A DNA stretch of 64,000 nt from PGZG01 sp046292765 (GCA_046292765.1 JBKBQA010000006.1:183022-247021), one strand, 5' to 3'; counted from the stretch's first letter, positions 46,589 to 55,643 are shown. The notes: generated by a model not told the origin, from the sequence alone. Made by a program: numbers and translations.

Positions 46589-47285
46589 TGCCCGTTTGTA
46601 TGCTCTGGTACCCGCAGCAGGCGTCGGTACCCGCATGGCGGCATCGTTGCCAAAGCAGTACCTGACGCTGCGCGGTAGTACGGTCGCCGAGCAAACCCTT
46701 TCCCGGCTGCTGGCCTTTGCGCCGATCCAGCAGATCGTGGTGGCGACATCATCCGTGGATCTGTGGTGGCCCCAGCTTGGCATTGCCCATCACCAACGGG
46801 TGCGCTCGGTGCTCGGCGGTGAAACGCGAGCCCTGTCAGTGCTGAGTGGCCTGCGTGCACTGAAAGAAATCGCCACTGAGCGAGACTGGGTGCTGGTGCA
46901 CGACATGGCTCGTCCCTGTGTGCGACTGTCGGATATTGAAATCCTGTTGCGCGACTGCGGGCCAGAAGGGGCGATTCTGGCGGCGCCAGTCACCGACACC
47001 ATCAAGCGTGCCGACCGTGACCATGTTCTTGCCACCGTGCCCCGGCAGCAGCTCTGGCGCGCGCTGACGCCGCAACTGTTCCCGATTTATGCCTTGCACG
47101 ATGCCTTGACGGCGGCGCTGGCGGCTGGCGTCGAGATTACCGACGAGGCCTCCGCGATCGAACGCACCGGGATCCAGCCACGTCTGGTTACTGGCCATGC
47201 AGATAACATCAAGATTACCGTGCCGGCAGACCTCGCCCTGGCCGGCTTCTATCTGGATCGGCAAAAGCAGGAGTCGCTATCGTGA
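46572..47285 (+). CDS. ispD: 2-C-methyl-D-erythritol 4-phosphate cytidylyltransferase
   Basis: A 237-aa MEP-pathway enzyme, third step. The nucleotide-binding motif YALVPAAGVGTRMAASLPKQ opens the protein; VLVHDMARPCVRLSDI (about residue 105) and DEASAIERTG are conserved. CGGAGAGG precedes ATG 46572 inside ftsB. The stop overlaps ispF (GTGA). Confidence 0.96.
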   Translation: MALPADARLYALVPAAGVGTRMAASLPKQYLTLRGSTVAEQTLSRLLAFAPIQQIVVATSSVDLWWPQLGIAHHQRVRSVLGGETRALSVLSGLRALKEIATERDWVLVHDMARPCVRLSDIEILLRDCGPEGAILAAPVTDTIKRADRDHVLATVPRQQLWRALTPQLFPIYALHDALTAALAAGVEITDEASAIERTGIQPRLVTGHADNIKITVPADLALAGFYLDRQKQESLS

Positions 47286-47776
47286 CGCTGCGCATCGGTC
47301 AGGGATTTGATGTCCACGCGTTCTGCGAGGGCGACCATGTCATGCTGGGCGGTGTGCGCATTCCTTTTCATCAAGGGCTGAAAGCACACAGTGACGGTGA
47401 TGTGGCCTTGCATGCCCTTGCCGATGCCCTGCTTGGGGCGCTGGCGCTGGGCGATATCGGCCACTTTTTCCCCGATACCGATCCGGCCTGGCGTGGCGCT
47501 GACTCTGCGCTGCTGCTGGGTGCGGTGTATTCCCGCGTTACCGAGCGTGGCTACCGTCTGGGCAATGCCGATATCACCATCATCTGTCAGCAACCGAAGA
47601 TTGCGCCCCATGTTGCGGCGATGCGTGAGCGTATCGCCGCGCTGCTCGACAGTGACATCAACCGGATTTCAGTCAAGGCAACCACCACTGAGAAGCTTGG
47701 CTTCACTGGTCGCGGCGAGGGGATCGCCGTGACCGCCATGGTCCTGCTGACGGCAGATTCGGATTGCCATGACTGA
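47282..47776 (+). CDS. ispF: 2-C-methyl-D-erythritol 2,4-cyclodiphosphate synthase
   Basis: A 164-aa zinc enzyme, fifth step of the MEP pathway. Metal ligands: Asp10 and His12 in IGQGFDVHAF, and His in HSDGDVALHALADALLGA. ATTTEKLGFTGRGEGIA is the conserved C-terminal block. It starts with GTG, overlapping ispD by four bases, and overlaps truD by eight bases. Confidence 0.97.
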   Translation: MTLRIGQGFDVHAFCEGDHVMLGGVRIPFHQGLKAHSDGDVALHALADALLGALALGDIGHFFPDTDPAWRGADSALLLGAVYSRVTERGYRLGNADITIICQQPKIAPHVAAMRERIAALLDSDINRISVKATTTEKLGFTGRGEGIAVTAMVLLTADSDCHD

Positions 47777-48779
47777 GTCCTGTTGTCGGGGAAAGCTGCG
47801 TGTTTCTCCGCAGGATTTTCAGGTGCGCGAAATGCTCGGCTTTGCTCCGGGCGGCGGCGGCGAACACCTTTGGCTGCATTTGCGCAAGACTGGCTGGAAT
47901 ACCATGGACCTGGCGTTGGCACTGGCGAAGCTCGCCGGGCTGCCGGTGCGGCTGGTGGGATACAGCGGTCTGAAGGACAGGCAGGCGGTTACCGAGCAGT
48001 GGTTCAGTCTGCATTTGCCCGGCAAAGCGGATCCTGACCTTTCCCTGTTGCCGGCCGGTGTCGAGCTGCTTGACGTCGTGCGGCATCATCGCAAGCTCAA
48101 TCGTGGTACCCACCGCAGCAATGCATTTCGCATTGTGGTCCGTGATCTCGACGGCGACATCGATGCTCTGCCTGCTCACTTCGAGCGCATTCGCCAGCGC
48201 GGCGTGCCCAATTATTTCGGCGAGCAGCGCTTTGGCCGTGACGACAACAATTACCGCCGCGCCGTGCAGTGGCTCGACGGTCAGGGCGAGACGCCGCGCA
48301 AGACTGCACTCCGTAGTCTGTGGCTGTCGGCGGCGCGCAGCCGGTTGTTCAATGAGGTGCTGGCCGAGCGCGAACGGCGCGGCGTCTGGGATCAGCTGCT
48401 GGAAGGGGATGTGCTGCAGCCGGAGGCAAGTCGCGGCCTTTTCCTCGCGGCAGACGAGCCGAATGCGGTGGCCCGGCTAGCCGCCGGCGAGGTTCATCCC
48501 ACCGCGCCTTTGCCCGGCGCCGGGGGCATGGCATCATCGGCGGCCTGTGCCGCACTGGAAGCCGAGGTGCTGGCGCCCTACCAGGCGCTGATTGATGGGC
48601 TGGCGCGCGAAGGCGTTGAGGCCAGTCGGCGCGCCACGCGTCTGCCGGTGACCGATTTCAGCTGGCAGCGCGACGGTACCACCCTGACGCTGTCGTTTTC
48701 CTTACCCGCCGGTGCCTTTGCAACCACGGTACTGGCCACGTTTCTGGACTGGAATGAGCATGTGGCTGATCGCGAATGA
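47769..48779 (+). CDS. truD: tRNA pseudouridine(13) synthase
   Basis: A 336-aa pseudouridine synthase. The catalytic Asp lies in GYSGLKDRQAVTEQWFSLH (about residue 77), preceded by the family's FQVREMLGFAPGGGGEHLWL. GVPNYFGEQRFG (about 145) is conserved, and the TRUD insertion domain follows. Its position between ispF and surE is conserved in gammaproteobacteria. Confidence 0.96.
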   Translation: MTESCCRGKLRVSPQDFQVREMLGFAPGGGGEHLWLHLRKTGWNTMDLALALAKLAGLPVRLVGYSGLKDRQAVTEQWFSLHLPGKADPDLSLLPAGVELLDVVRHHRKLNRGTHRSNAFRIVVRDLDGDIDALPAHFERIRQRGVPNYFGEQRFGRDDNNYRRAVQWLDGQGETPRKTALRSLWLSAARSRLFNEVLAERERRGVWDQLLEGDVLQPEASRGLFLAADEPNAVARLAAGEVHPTAPLPGAGGMASSAACAALEAEVLAPYQALIDGLAREGVEASRRATRLPVTDFSWQRDGTTLTLSFSLPAGAFATTVLATFLDWNEHVADRE

Positions 48780-49503
48780 TGACGGTATTCATGCGCCAGG
48801 TCTGAAGGCGCTGATGGGTGCGGTGTCGCGCCTGTCTGATTTTGTCGTGGTGGCGCCGGATGGCAATCGCTCCGGGTTCTCCAACGCGCTGACTCTCGAC
48901 AAGCCGCTCAGGGTCGAGCAGGTTGATGATATCCGCTATGCCGTCAATGGCACCCCGACCGACTGCGTTCACCTTGCCATCAACGGCTTGCTGCCGGAGG
49001 ATCCGGAGCGGGTAGTGAGCGGGATCAACGCGGGCGCCAATCTCGGTGATGATGCACTTTACTCCGGTACCGTGGCGGCGGCGGTGGAAGGGCGGTTCCT
49101 GAAAAACACTGCGGTGGCCTTCTCGGTCACCAGTTGGCAGCCCGACTACTGGGCCGATGCCGCCGAAATCGCCTGGCAAGTGCTGAGCCGCCTTCACACC
49201 CTGTCATTGCCCGAACGTACCGTACTGAGCGTGAATATTCCCAATATCCCGCTGGAGCGTATTCGCGGTTTTCGTCTGACCCGTCTCGGTCACCGGCAGC
49301 GCGCGTCCGATGTCCAGCCGACTATCGATCCGCGTGGCCGGCGTGCCTTCTGGATCGGGGTGGCCGGCGATCCGGCGGATTCCGGCGAGGGTACCGATTT
49401 TCATGCCATTGCCAACGATTACGTCTCGGTCACGCCGCTGCATGCGGACATGACCCGCTATGATACCTTTACCACTATGGAGAGCTGGTTGAAGGGCTTT
49501 TGA
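48760..49503 (+). CDS. surE: 5'-nucleotidase SurE
   Basis: A 247-aa metal-dependent phosphatase acting on nucleoside monophosphates and short polyphosphate. It starts MWLIANDDGIHAPGLKAL with the Asp-Asp metal pair; VVVAPDGNRSGFSNALT and VSGINAGANLGDDALYSGT (about residue 85) complete the active site. ATG 48760 gives the family start; ATG 48754 is two codons upstream. It overlaps the truD end by 20 bases. Confidence 0.95.
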   Translation: MWLIANDDGIHAPGLKALMGAVSRLSDFVVVAPDGNRSGFSNALTLDKPLRVEQVDDIRYAVNGTPTDCVHLAINGLLPEDPERVVSGINAGANLGDDALYSGTVAAAVEGRFLKNTAVAFSVTSWQPDYWADAAEIAWQVLSRLHTLSLPERTVLSVNIPNIPLERIRGFRLTRLGHRQRASDVQPTIDPRGRRAFWIGVAGDPADSGEGTDFHAIANDYVSVTPLHADMTRYDTFTTMESWLKGF

Positions 49504-49527
49504 CCGGCAACAACAAAAACGAAGCGA

Positions 49528-50199
49528 ATGACAGACAGCGATATCAACATTAACGGCATTGGCATGACCTCCGCCCGCACGCGCGAGCGTCTGGTCAGTC
49601 GCCTGCGCGAAAGTGGCATCAGCGATGTTCGCATCATCGATGTGATGCGCTCGACGCCGCGCCACTTTTTCATCGACGAAGCGCTGGCCCATCAGGCCTA
49701 CGACGACACCGCGCTGCCGATTGGCCATGGTCAGACCATCTCCCAGCCATGGGTGGTGGCGCGCATGACCGAGTTGCTGATGGAGAAGGGCGATTGCCGC
49801 AAGGTGCTCGAAATCGGCACCGGCTGTGGCTACCAGACCGCCGTATTGGCCGCTTTCGGTGGCGAAGTGTATTCGGTCGAGCGGATTCGTCCGCTTCAGG
49901 ATCAGGCGCGCAAACGCATTGCCGCGCTTGGCTTCAGCAAGGTGCAATTCAAGCACGCGGACGGCGGCTATGGCTGGGCCAGCGAGGCGCCGTTCGACGG
50001 TATTCTGGCCGCCTGCGGCCGCCCGGACATTCCGAAGGAATTGCTCGATCAACTCGCCGATGGCGGGCGTCTGGTGATGCCGGTGGGGGAGCGTGATCAG
50101 CAGTGGCTGACGGTGGTCGACCGGATCGGCAACGAATACCAGACCACCCGCCTTGATGCCGTCCGGTTCGTCCCGTTCCAGCGCGGCATCCTGAAATGA
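49528..50199 (+). CDS. pcm: Protein-L-isoaspartate O-methyltransferase
   Basis: A 223-aa class I methyltransferase that repairs isoaspartyl residues. The cofactor motif is VLEIGTGCGYQTAVLAAF (about residue 93), with PIGHGQTISQPWVVARMTEL just before and RFVPFQRG at the end. The surE-pcm-nlpD order is classic. The stop overlaps the DUF368 gene start (ATGA). Confidence 0.96.
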   Translation: MTDSDININGIGMTSARTRERLVSRLRESGISDVRIIDVMRSTPRHFFIDEALAHQAYDDTALPIGHGQTISQPWVVARMTELLMEKGDCRKVLEIGTGCGYQTAVLAAFGGEVYSVERIRPLQDQARKRIAALGFSKVQFKHADGGYGWASEAPFDGILAACGRPDIPKELLDQLADGGRLVMPVGERDQQWLTVVDRIGNEYQTTRLDAVRFVPFQRGILK

Positions 50200-51098
50200 A
50201 ACGGCTGCCGGGCATCTACGCTCGCGGCATCGCCATGGGTATCGCCGATGTGGTGCCCGGCGTCTCCGGTGGCACGCTGGCGCTGATCACCGGCATCTAC
50301 GAGGAGCTGATTCGTTCACTGGCCAATCTGCATCCGCGTTTGCTGCGGGTCTGGCAGCGTGATGGTTTCATGCCGTTCTGGCGCGCCGGCAATTTCGCCT
50401 TCCTGGTTTCCCTGTTCGCCGGCATTGTCACCAGCATCGCTCTGTTCGCCCGCCTGATGAGCTGGCTGCTTGCCTATTACCCGGTGCCGGTATGGGCGTT
50501 CTTCTGCGGTCTGATTGCGGCCAGCGTGGTGCCGGTATGGCGTTCCCTGCACGAGCGTCGACGTCGCGAAGGGCTGGCAGTTGTCGCAGGCGCCTTGCTG
50601 GCAGGTGGCATCTCGTTACTGCCGGGGCTGAGTCATATCAGCCACAGTCCGCTGGTGTTTTTGTTGTCCGGCGCGCTGGCCATTTGCGCCATGATCCTGC
50701 CGGGCATTTCCGGCAGTTTCATTCTGTTGCTGCTTGGCATGTATGTGCCGGTGCTGGATGCGGTACGTGGCGGAGAGTGGACCCTGATCGCCGCCTTTGC
50801 GGCTGGCTGCGCCGCCGGCTTGCTGTCTTTTGTGCATCTGCTGCGCTGGTTGTTGCGGGTCTGGCATGATCCGGTGATGGCGTTGCTGGCCGGCTTTATG
50901 GCCGGCTCCCTGATCAAGCTCTGGCCCTGGCGCGTGGCGGTGGAGAACGGTGTGCGCGACCACTGGTTGTGGCCGGCGGAATATTCAGCGGTAGTGGGGC
51001 CGGCGATGTTGCCACAGGCGATCATGGCACTGATCGCCGGCATGCTGGTCGTAGTGATGCTGACACGCCTGGACCGCCGGGGGCATCGGCCGGCTTGA
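50196..51098 (+). CDS. DUF368 membrane protein (undecaprenyl-phosphate translocase family)
   Basis: A 300-aa inner-membrane protein with about eight helices and an internal repeat: GIADVVPGVSGGTLALITGI near residue 15 and ICAMILPGISGSFILLLLGM near 165 share the PG(V/I)SG core. DUF368 proteins such as PopT were recently reported to flip undecaprenyl phosphate back to the cytoplasmic face; this is family knowledge, not visible here. It is translationally coupled to pcm and sits just before nlpD, an envelope gene. Confidence 0.85.
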   Translation: MKRLPGIYARGIAMGIADVVPGVSGGTLALITGIYEELIRSLANLHPRLLRVWQRDGFMPFWRAGNFAFLVSLFAGIVTSIALFARLMSWLLAYYPVPVWAFFCGLIAASVVPVWRSLHERRRREGLAVVAGALLAGGISLLPGLSHISHSPLVFLLSGALAICAMILPGISGSFILLLLGMYVPVLDAVRGGEWTLIAAFAAGCAAGLLSFVHLLRWLLRVWHDPVMALLAGFMAGSLIKLWPWRVAVENGVRDHWLWPAEYSAVVGPAMLPQAIMALIAGMLVVVMLTRLDRRGHRPA

Positions 51099-51154
51099 AT
51101 GGTCGCGCCGCCTGTCGCTGCGGGTCGGCGAACGTCATAATGCCAGCAGAATGC

Positions 51155-51161
51155 CGGAGGA
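51155..51161 (+). promoter_or_regulatory. Shine-Dalgarno that decides the nlpD start
   Basis: GGAGGAG lies seven bases before TTG 51169. An ATG at 51151 would place the same sequence inside the coding region and put Glu-Glu-Cys-Arg before the lipoprotein signal, so the TTG is the better start. Confidence 0.7.
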
Positions 51162-51168
51162 GTGCCGC

Positions 51169-51987
51169 TTGAGAGGGTTGTTGTTGCTGTTGCCACTGCT
51201 GGTCTGGTTGGCTGCCTGTGGAAACAGCAGCCATGCACCGGTGGTGGATCGTCAAGGTGCCGTGACGCGAAGCGCGCCTGTGACCAGCTCCACCAGTGGC
51301 AGTCGCGCCGTTCACGTCGTGGCAAGGGGCGATACCCTCTACTCCATCGCCTGGCGACACGGCAGGGATTTCCGTCAGCTCGCCGCCGCCAACAATATTC
51401 CCCCCCCGTACACCATTTACCCCGGTCAGCAGATTCGTCTCGATGGCGCGGCGAGCCGTGCCATCGCGTCGACGCCGGCAGCAGCACCGCGTCCTGCCCA
51501 ACCGCCACCACAGCGACCGGCAGCGACACCCCCCGCCGCGCCCGCACCGGTCGCCAGACCGCCGACATCGGCCCCGACACCGGCGCCGGCACCCAGACCC
51601 GCCGCCAGCACCGGTCCCATCCCCTGGCAATGGCCGGCCGATGGTCCGCTGCTGAGCCGCTTCGCTGCCGACTCGGTAAGCTCAAAGGGGATCGTAATCG
51701 CCGGCAACGAAGGCGACCCGGTGCGAGCCGCCGCAGCCGGTGTGGTGGTCTATCGAGGCAGCGGCCTGACCGGCTATGGCAACTTGCTGATCATCAAGCA
51801 TGACGAGCGCTGGCTGAGTGCGTACGCCCATAATGAGCGTATGCTGGTGGCGGAAGGCGAGAAGGTCAGTGCCGGTCAACGTATCGCCAACATGGGCGAT
51901 TCCGGCACCTATCGCACCCAACTGCATTTTGAAATTCGCCGGGATGGTACCCCGGTCGATCCTCTCACCTTGCTACCGAGACGCTGA
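51169..51987 (+). CDS. nlpD: NlpD-like lipoprotein, LysM plus degenerate M23 (LytM) domain
   Basis: A 272-aa lipoprotein: signal and lipobox LLVWLAAC at residues 11-18, a LysM peptidoglycan-binding domain (VHVVARGDTLYSIAWRHG, about 46-90), a Pro/Ala-rich linker (about 95-150) and a C-terminal M23/LytM domain. The active-site motifs are incomplete: SKGIVIAGNEGD lacks the zinc His-Asp pair and only LHFEI remains. This is as in NlpD, which activates amidases instead of cutting peptidoglycan. rpoS, which usually follows nlpD, is absent; a cation transporter overlaps its stop instead. Confidence 0.9.
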   Translation: MRGLLLLLPLLVWLAACGNSSHAPVVDRQGAVTRSAPVTSSTSGSRAVHVVARGDTLYSIAWRHGRDFRQLAAANNIPPPYTIYPGQQIRLDGAASRAIASTPAAAPRPAQPPPQRPAATPPAAPAPVARPPTSAPTPAPAPRPAASTGPIPWQWPADGPLLSRFAADSVSSKGIVIAGNEGDPVRAAAAGVVVYRGSGLTGYGNLLIIKHDERWLSAYAHNERMLVAEGEKVSAGQRIANMGDSGTYRTQLHFEIRRDGTPVDPLTLLPRR

Positions 51988-52877
51988 TGGTCAAGCTGTC
52001 TGATTCCAGATTGATGCTGTTGACCGGGGTGGCATCGGTGTTCACCGCCGTGGTGCTGATTTCGGTCAAGCTGGTGGCCTGGTACATGTCCGGTTCGGTG
52101 GCGATACTGGCATCGCTGGTGGATTCGCTGATGGACGCAGCGGCTTCGCTGGTGAACCTGCTCGCCATCCGCTATTCGCTGATGCCGGCGGACGATGAGC
52201 ATCGCTTCGGTCATGGCAAGGCAGAAGCGCTGGCCGGCTTGGCCCAGGCGACGCTGATCACCCTGTCGGCATTGTACCTGCTCAACGAAGCAATCGACCG
52301 CTTGCTGAATCCGGTGGCCCTGGAGGCCTCCGGCGTGGCGATCAGTGTGATGCTGTTTTCTATTTTTGCCACCGTACTGTTGTTGCGCCTGCAGCATTAC
52401 ACGGTGCGCCGCACCGGCTCCACCGCCGTCGAAGCAGATTCGTTGCACTATCTGTCTGATGTCGCCATGAACATTGGCATTCTGCTGGCGCTGGTCGGCG
52501 CCAGCTTCGGCCTGCTGTGGCTCGATGGTGTAGCGGGCTTGTTAATCGCTGCGTATGTATTGCGCGCCGCCTGGCAGGTGGGCAACCAGTCGGTGCAATT
52601 GCTGCTGGATCGGGAGATGTCAGCGGAAGTGCGACAGGTGATCGCATCGATTGTTGCCGAGCACCCCATGGCGCTTGGGTTTCACCAGCTCCGCACCCGC
52701 CAGTCCGGACGCACCTGCTTTATCCAGATGCACGTCGATATGGACGAAAATCTGACCCTGCGGGAAGCCCATGCGCTGGTGGACAGCATTGAGGAACGCA
52801 TTCAGAAACACTTCCCTGAAGCCGATGTGCTGATCCACCAGGACCCAGTCAAGGTCAGCCCGACCGTGCCCTTGTAG
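51987..52877 (+). CDS. Cation diffusion facilitator (FieF/YiiP-like)
   Basis: A 296-aa divalent metal/proton antiporter. Six membrane helices span about residues 10-205, and a cytoplasmic ferredoxin-like domain follows (about 210-290). Metal-site residues are in LASLVDSLMDAAASLVNL (helix 2) and DSLHYLSDVAMNIG (helix 5); HRFGHGKAEALAGLAQ is the family loop. It resembles FieF, which exports Fe(II) and Zn(II), but the metal is not certain. The start overlaps the nlpD stop (TGATG). Confidence 0.9.
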   Translation: MVKLSDSRLMLLTGVASVFTAVVLISVKLVAWYMSGSVAILASLVDSLMDAAASLVNLLAIRYSLMPADDEHRFGHGKAEALAGLAQATLITLSALYLLNEAIDRLLNPVALEASGVAISVMLFSIFATVLLLRLQHYTVRRTGSTAVEADSLHYLSDVAMNIGILLALVGASFGLLWLDGVAGLLIAAYVLRAAWQVGNQSVQLLLDREMSAEVRQVIASIVAEHPMALGFHQLRTRQSGRTCFIQMHVDMDENLTLREAHALVDSIEERIQKHFPEADVLIHQDPVKVSPTVPL

Positions 52878-52879
52878 CA

Positions 52880-53011
52880 GCAATCCTGCTGCGACATTGC
52901 GATGCCCGAGAGCGCCGTGCGGCCGTGATCTGATGGACCAAGCGTGTATCGGGGAGCGACTCCATCAGGTCACCGCCGCACGGCGCTCCTGCCCAAATCC
53001 GGCAGGATTGC
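52880..53011. repeat. Nested inverted-repeat element between convergent genes
   Basis: Inner arms 52910-52936 and 52962-52988 match at 25 of 27 positions around a 25-base loop. Outer arms GCAATCCTGC (52880-52889) and GCAGGATTGC (53002-53011) match perfectly. The element fills the whole gap between fieF-like and the MMPL gene. It may be a bidirectional terminator or a dispersed palindromic (REP/MITE-like) insertion. Confidence 0.75.
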
Positions 53012-53019
53012 CGCGCGAG

Positions 53020-55593
53020 TTATTCCTGATGAGCGGGCAACCTTGGCTTCAGGCTGGTCAGCAGGGCCGGCAGCACGGTCAGGTTACACAGCAACGCCAT
53101 GGCCATGGCGGCGCCGGTGAGCAGGCCGAAATACACCGTCGGATTGAAGTTCGACAGCGTCAGGATCGAGAACCCGGCGATGATGGTGATCGAGGTGTAG
53201 TACATCGCCCGGCCAATGGAGCCATGGCTGCGCTTCATCGCGGCCACGTGATCATTGTCCCGCGGCAGCTCCTCGCCAAAGCGGTGGATATAGTGAATCG
53301 AATCATCCACTGCGATGCCCACCGTAATGGCTGCGATGGTGATCGTCATCAAATCGAGCGGTAGCCCGATCCAGCCCATCAAGCCGAGCACGCCGCCGGC
53401 ACTGATGATGCTAGGCACCAGCGCAATTGCCGCCAGCAAGGGCCGACGGAACAACAGCACCAGCATGATAAAGATGGCGAGGAAGACAAAGCCGAGGGTG
53501 CGGATCTGCGATTGGAACAGGCTCTGCAGCATGTTGTTGTACAGCACCAGCGCCCCGGTCAACCGCACTTGCTCTGGCTGCAGATCAAAATTCTCGACCA
53601 GTCCGTTGCCAATCCGCTCGATCAGCTCGTTGCGCTGCAGGGCCGGATCCGAATCGATCACGCGAATCGATATCCGCACCTGATTACCATCCGCAGACAG
53701 GTAGGGTCGTACCAGCTGCTCGCGCAGATCGGCAGGAATGAAACTCGACAGCAGCATCAACTGTATGTAGCTAAGCGGCGCGCCGTTGATCTTCTCTGCC
53801 GCTTCATAAGTGGTGGCCAGAGACAGCACCTTGCCGGTTTCCGGGTGCGAAGACAGCCATTCCTGAATCTTTACCAGCTGGGCAAGTCGCTGCGGGGTAT
53901 ACCAGTAGCTGTTGCTCAGATCAAAACCATTGGCTGCGGGTTCGGCAAACGGATCGGCGAAAGGATCCTCATCCAGCCCGGCCATGGCATCATCAGCAAA
54001 CGGATCGGCAAAGGAATCGGCAAAAGGATCCTCAAAAGGATCCGGCTCAGCAGAGGGCGAGCGCGCCACCGAGGCCGGCGCATCAATAATGATATCAAGC
54101 GGAGTGGTGCCACCCAGCTGCCGGTCAATCAGGATCATGCCCTGATGAATCTCGGTGTCGTCCTTGAAATAGTCAATAAAGCGGTTTTCCACCGTCAATC
54201 GGGTGATGCCCACCACCGACAGCAGCAGCACGGTGGCGGCGACAAGCAGTACCGGCAGCCGGAATCGTTCGGTGATGCCGGCGAGCCACAGCGTCATGGC
54301 GCGGGTGTAATCGTGGGAAGCGTCGCTGTTGCCGGCGGGTAGCAGCGCCAGCACATTGGGCATCAGCAGGTAACAGATCACCAGTGCCATGCCGATGCCA
54401 AATGTCATCATCCAGCCGAAATCCATCACCGGGCGGATATCACTCATCACCAGAGAGGCAAAGCCCACCATGGTGGTCAGGATCATGTACACCGATGGCC
54501 GCATCATGTGCAGCGTGGTCTGCTCCGCCAGCCAGCGTGGCTCGGCGCCCGGATTGTCCTGCTGGAACTCGCGGTAGCGCACAATCAAATGAATGGTGAT
54601 CGACATGGTGATGATCAGCAGCAGCGACACATAATTCGAGCTGATGATTGTTACCTTCCAGTCGAGAGCGCCCAGCAGGCCGGTGAGCCAGAGTGTGGCG
54701 AGGCCACAGCAGGCCAGCGAGATAGCGGCCCAGCGTGGCTGGCGGAAAATCACCAGCAGGGTGATGACAATAAACAGCACCACGCCGATACCAAAGGTGC
54801 TGAGATCACTGCGGATAAAGCGGATCATGTCTGTGGCGATCATCGGCGCGCCACCAAGAAACAGGTCTGCTTCGTCGCGATGGCTATCAATTATGCGACG
54901 GAACTCGACAATATGGTCCGCCATTCGCGCCTGCGATGCACTATTGTACTCGCTGAACTGGCGCCGCACCGTGGCCAGTTCCTCCTCGCCAGCCTCATCG
55001 AGCTCGCCGCGTTGGTCGAGCCGGCTCAGATCATTGCGGCGATGCAGCAGTGCAAAATAGCGCTCGTCGCGGGCAAAGCTCACCAGCAGCGCAGTGGTGC
55101 GCGCGTCGCGACTGACCAGCATGTCGCGGTAAATCGGGTTGACGCTGACAAACTCCTGTTTCGCCAGCGTCAGGTCGACGCCATCATCGCGCAGGGTGCG
55201 ATAGTCGTTGGCAAGATCACCGAAGTTAACCGGCGGACTGAACAGCAGCGGCACATCCAGCAGCGAATACACCGTCTGCACTTCCGGTACCGCCGACAGG
55301 GCGCCGTGCAGCCGGTCAAGGTGTGCCAGCGTGTCCGGATCGAACAGCGCCCGTTCCTTCGGCGAGTAGGTCACGATCAGGAAATCACTGCCGCCGTAGC
55401 GCTTCGAGACTTCGCGGTAAAACTCCAGCGCCTTGTCGTGCTCCAGCACCAGTGAGTCCGCCGACGCATCGAGACGAAAGTGCCGTACCTGCAGCGCCGC
55501 CACCAGACTGATCAGCACCAGCAGCACCAGCCACAGTTTCGGACGGGCTAGCACCAGGCGCTGATAAAGCCGGAACAGGCGGTGGGGGGACAT
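53020..55593 (-). CDS. MMPL-family RND transporter
   Basis: An 857-aa inner-membrane protein with two repeats of the MMPL/RND fold. Each has one helix, a large periplasmic domain, then a five-helix bundle (about residues 235-410 and 695-850). The helix-4 region VGIAVDDSIHYIHRF carries the Asp pair for proton coupling. Relatives move hopanoids, lipids or fatty acyl compounds. Unusually, the second periplasmic domain contains an acidic low-complexity insert of DPFAD-type repeats (about residues 513-550). It lies 50 bases after an SRPBCC gene on the same strand, likely as one operon. Confidence 0.87.
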   Translation of the reverse strand: MSPHRLFRLYQRLVLARPKLWLVLLVLISLVAALQVRHFRLDASADSLVLEHDKALEFYREVSKRYGGSDFLIVTYSPKERALFDPDTLAHLDRLHGALSAVPEVQTVYSLLDVPLLFSPPVNFGDLANDYRTLRDDGVDLTLAKQEFVSVNPIYRDMLVSRDARTTALLVSFARDERYFALLHRRNDLSRLDQRGELDEAGEEELATVRRQFSEYNSASQARMADHIVEFRRIIDSHRDEADLFLGGAPMIATDMIRFIRSDLSTFGIGVVLFIVITLLVIFRQPRWAAISLACCGLATLWLTGLLGALDWKVTIISSNYVSLLLIITMSITIHLIVRYREFQQDNPGAEPRWLAEQTTLHMMRPSVYMILTTMVGFASLVMSDIRPVMDFGWMMTFGIGMALVICYLLMPNVLALLPAGNSDASHDYTRAMTLWLAGITERFRLPVLLVAATVLLLSVVGITRLTVENRFIDYFKDDTEIHQGMILIDRQLGGTTPLDIIIDAPASVARSPSAEPDPFEDPFADSFADPFADDAMAGLDEDPFADPFAEPAANGFDLSNSYWYTPQRLAQLVKIQEWLSSHPETGKVLSLATTYEAAEKINGAPLSYIQLMLLSSFIPADLREQLVRPYLSADGNQVRISIRVIDSDPALQRNELIERIGNGLVENFDLQPEQVRLTGALVLYNNMLQSLFQSQIRTLGFVFLAIFIMLVLLFRRPLLAAIALVPSIISAGGVLGLMGWIGLPLDLMTITIAAITVGIAVDDSIHYIHRFGEELPRDNDHVAAMKRSHGSIGRAMYYTSITIIAGFSILTLSNFNPTVYFGLLTGAAMAMALLCNLTVLPALLTSLKPRLPAHQE

Positions 55594-55618
55594 CGGTAAC
55601 TCCCGGAAGTCGGAGGGA

Positions 55619-55637
55619 GGCGGGGCAGGGCCCCGCC
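55619..55637 (-). terminator. Small hairpin between SRPBCC and MMPL genes
   Basis: GGCGGGGC and GCCCCGCC pair around AGG. Weak; probably an intercistronic stabiliser rather than a terminator. Confidence 0.3.
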
Positions 55638-55643
55638 GGAAGA

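Noticed and set aside
51151..51168. ATG start for nlpD
   Set aside because: This would put the Shine-Dalgarno inside the gene and place Cys and acidic residues before the lipoprotein signal; TTG 51169 is better placed.
53310..53700. Plus-strand open frames opposite the MMPL gene
   Set aside because: Shadows of hydrophobic minus-strand codons; no start signals.
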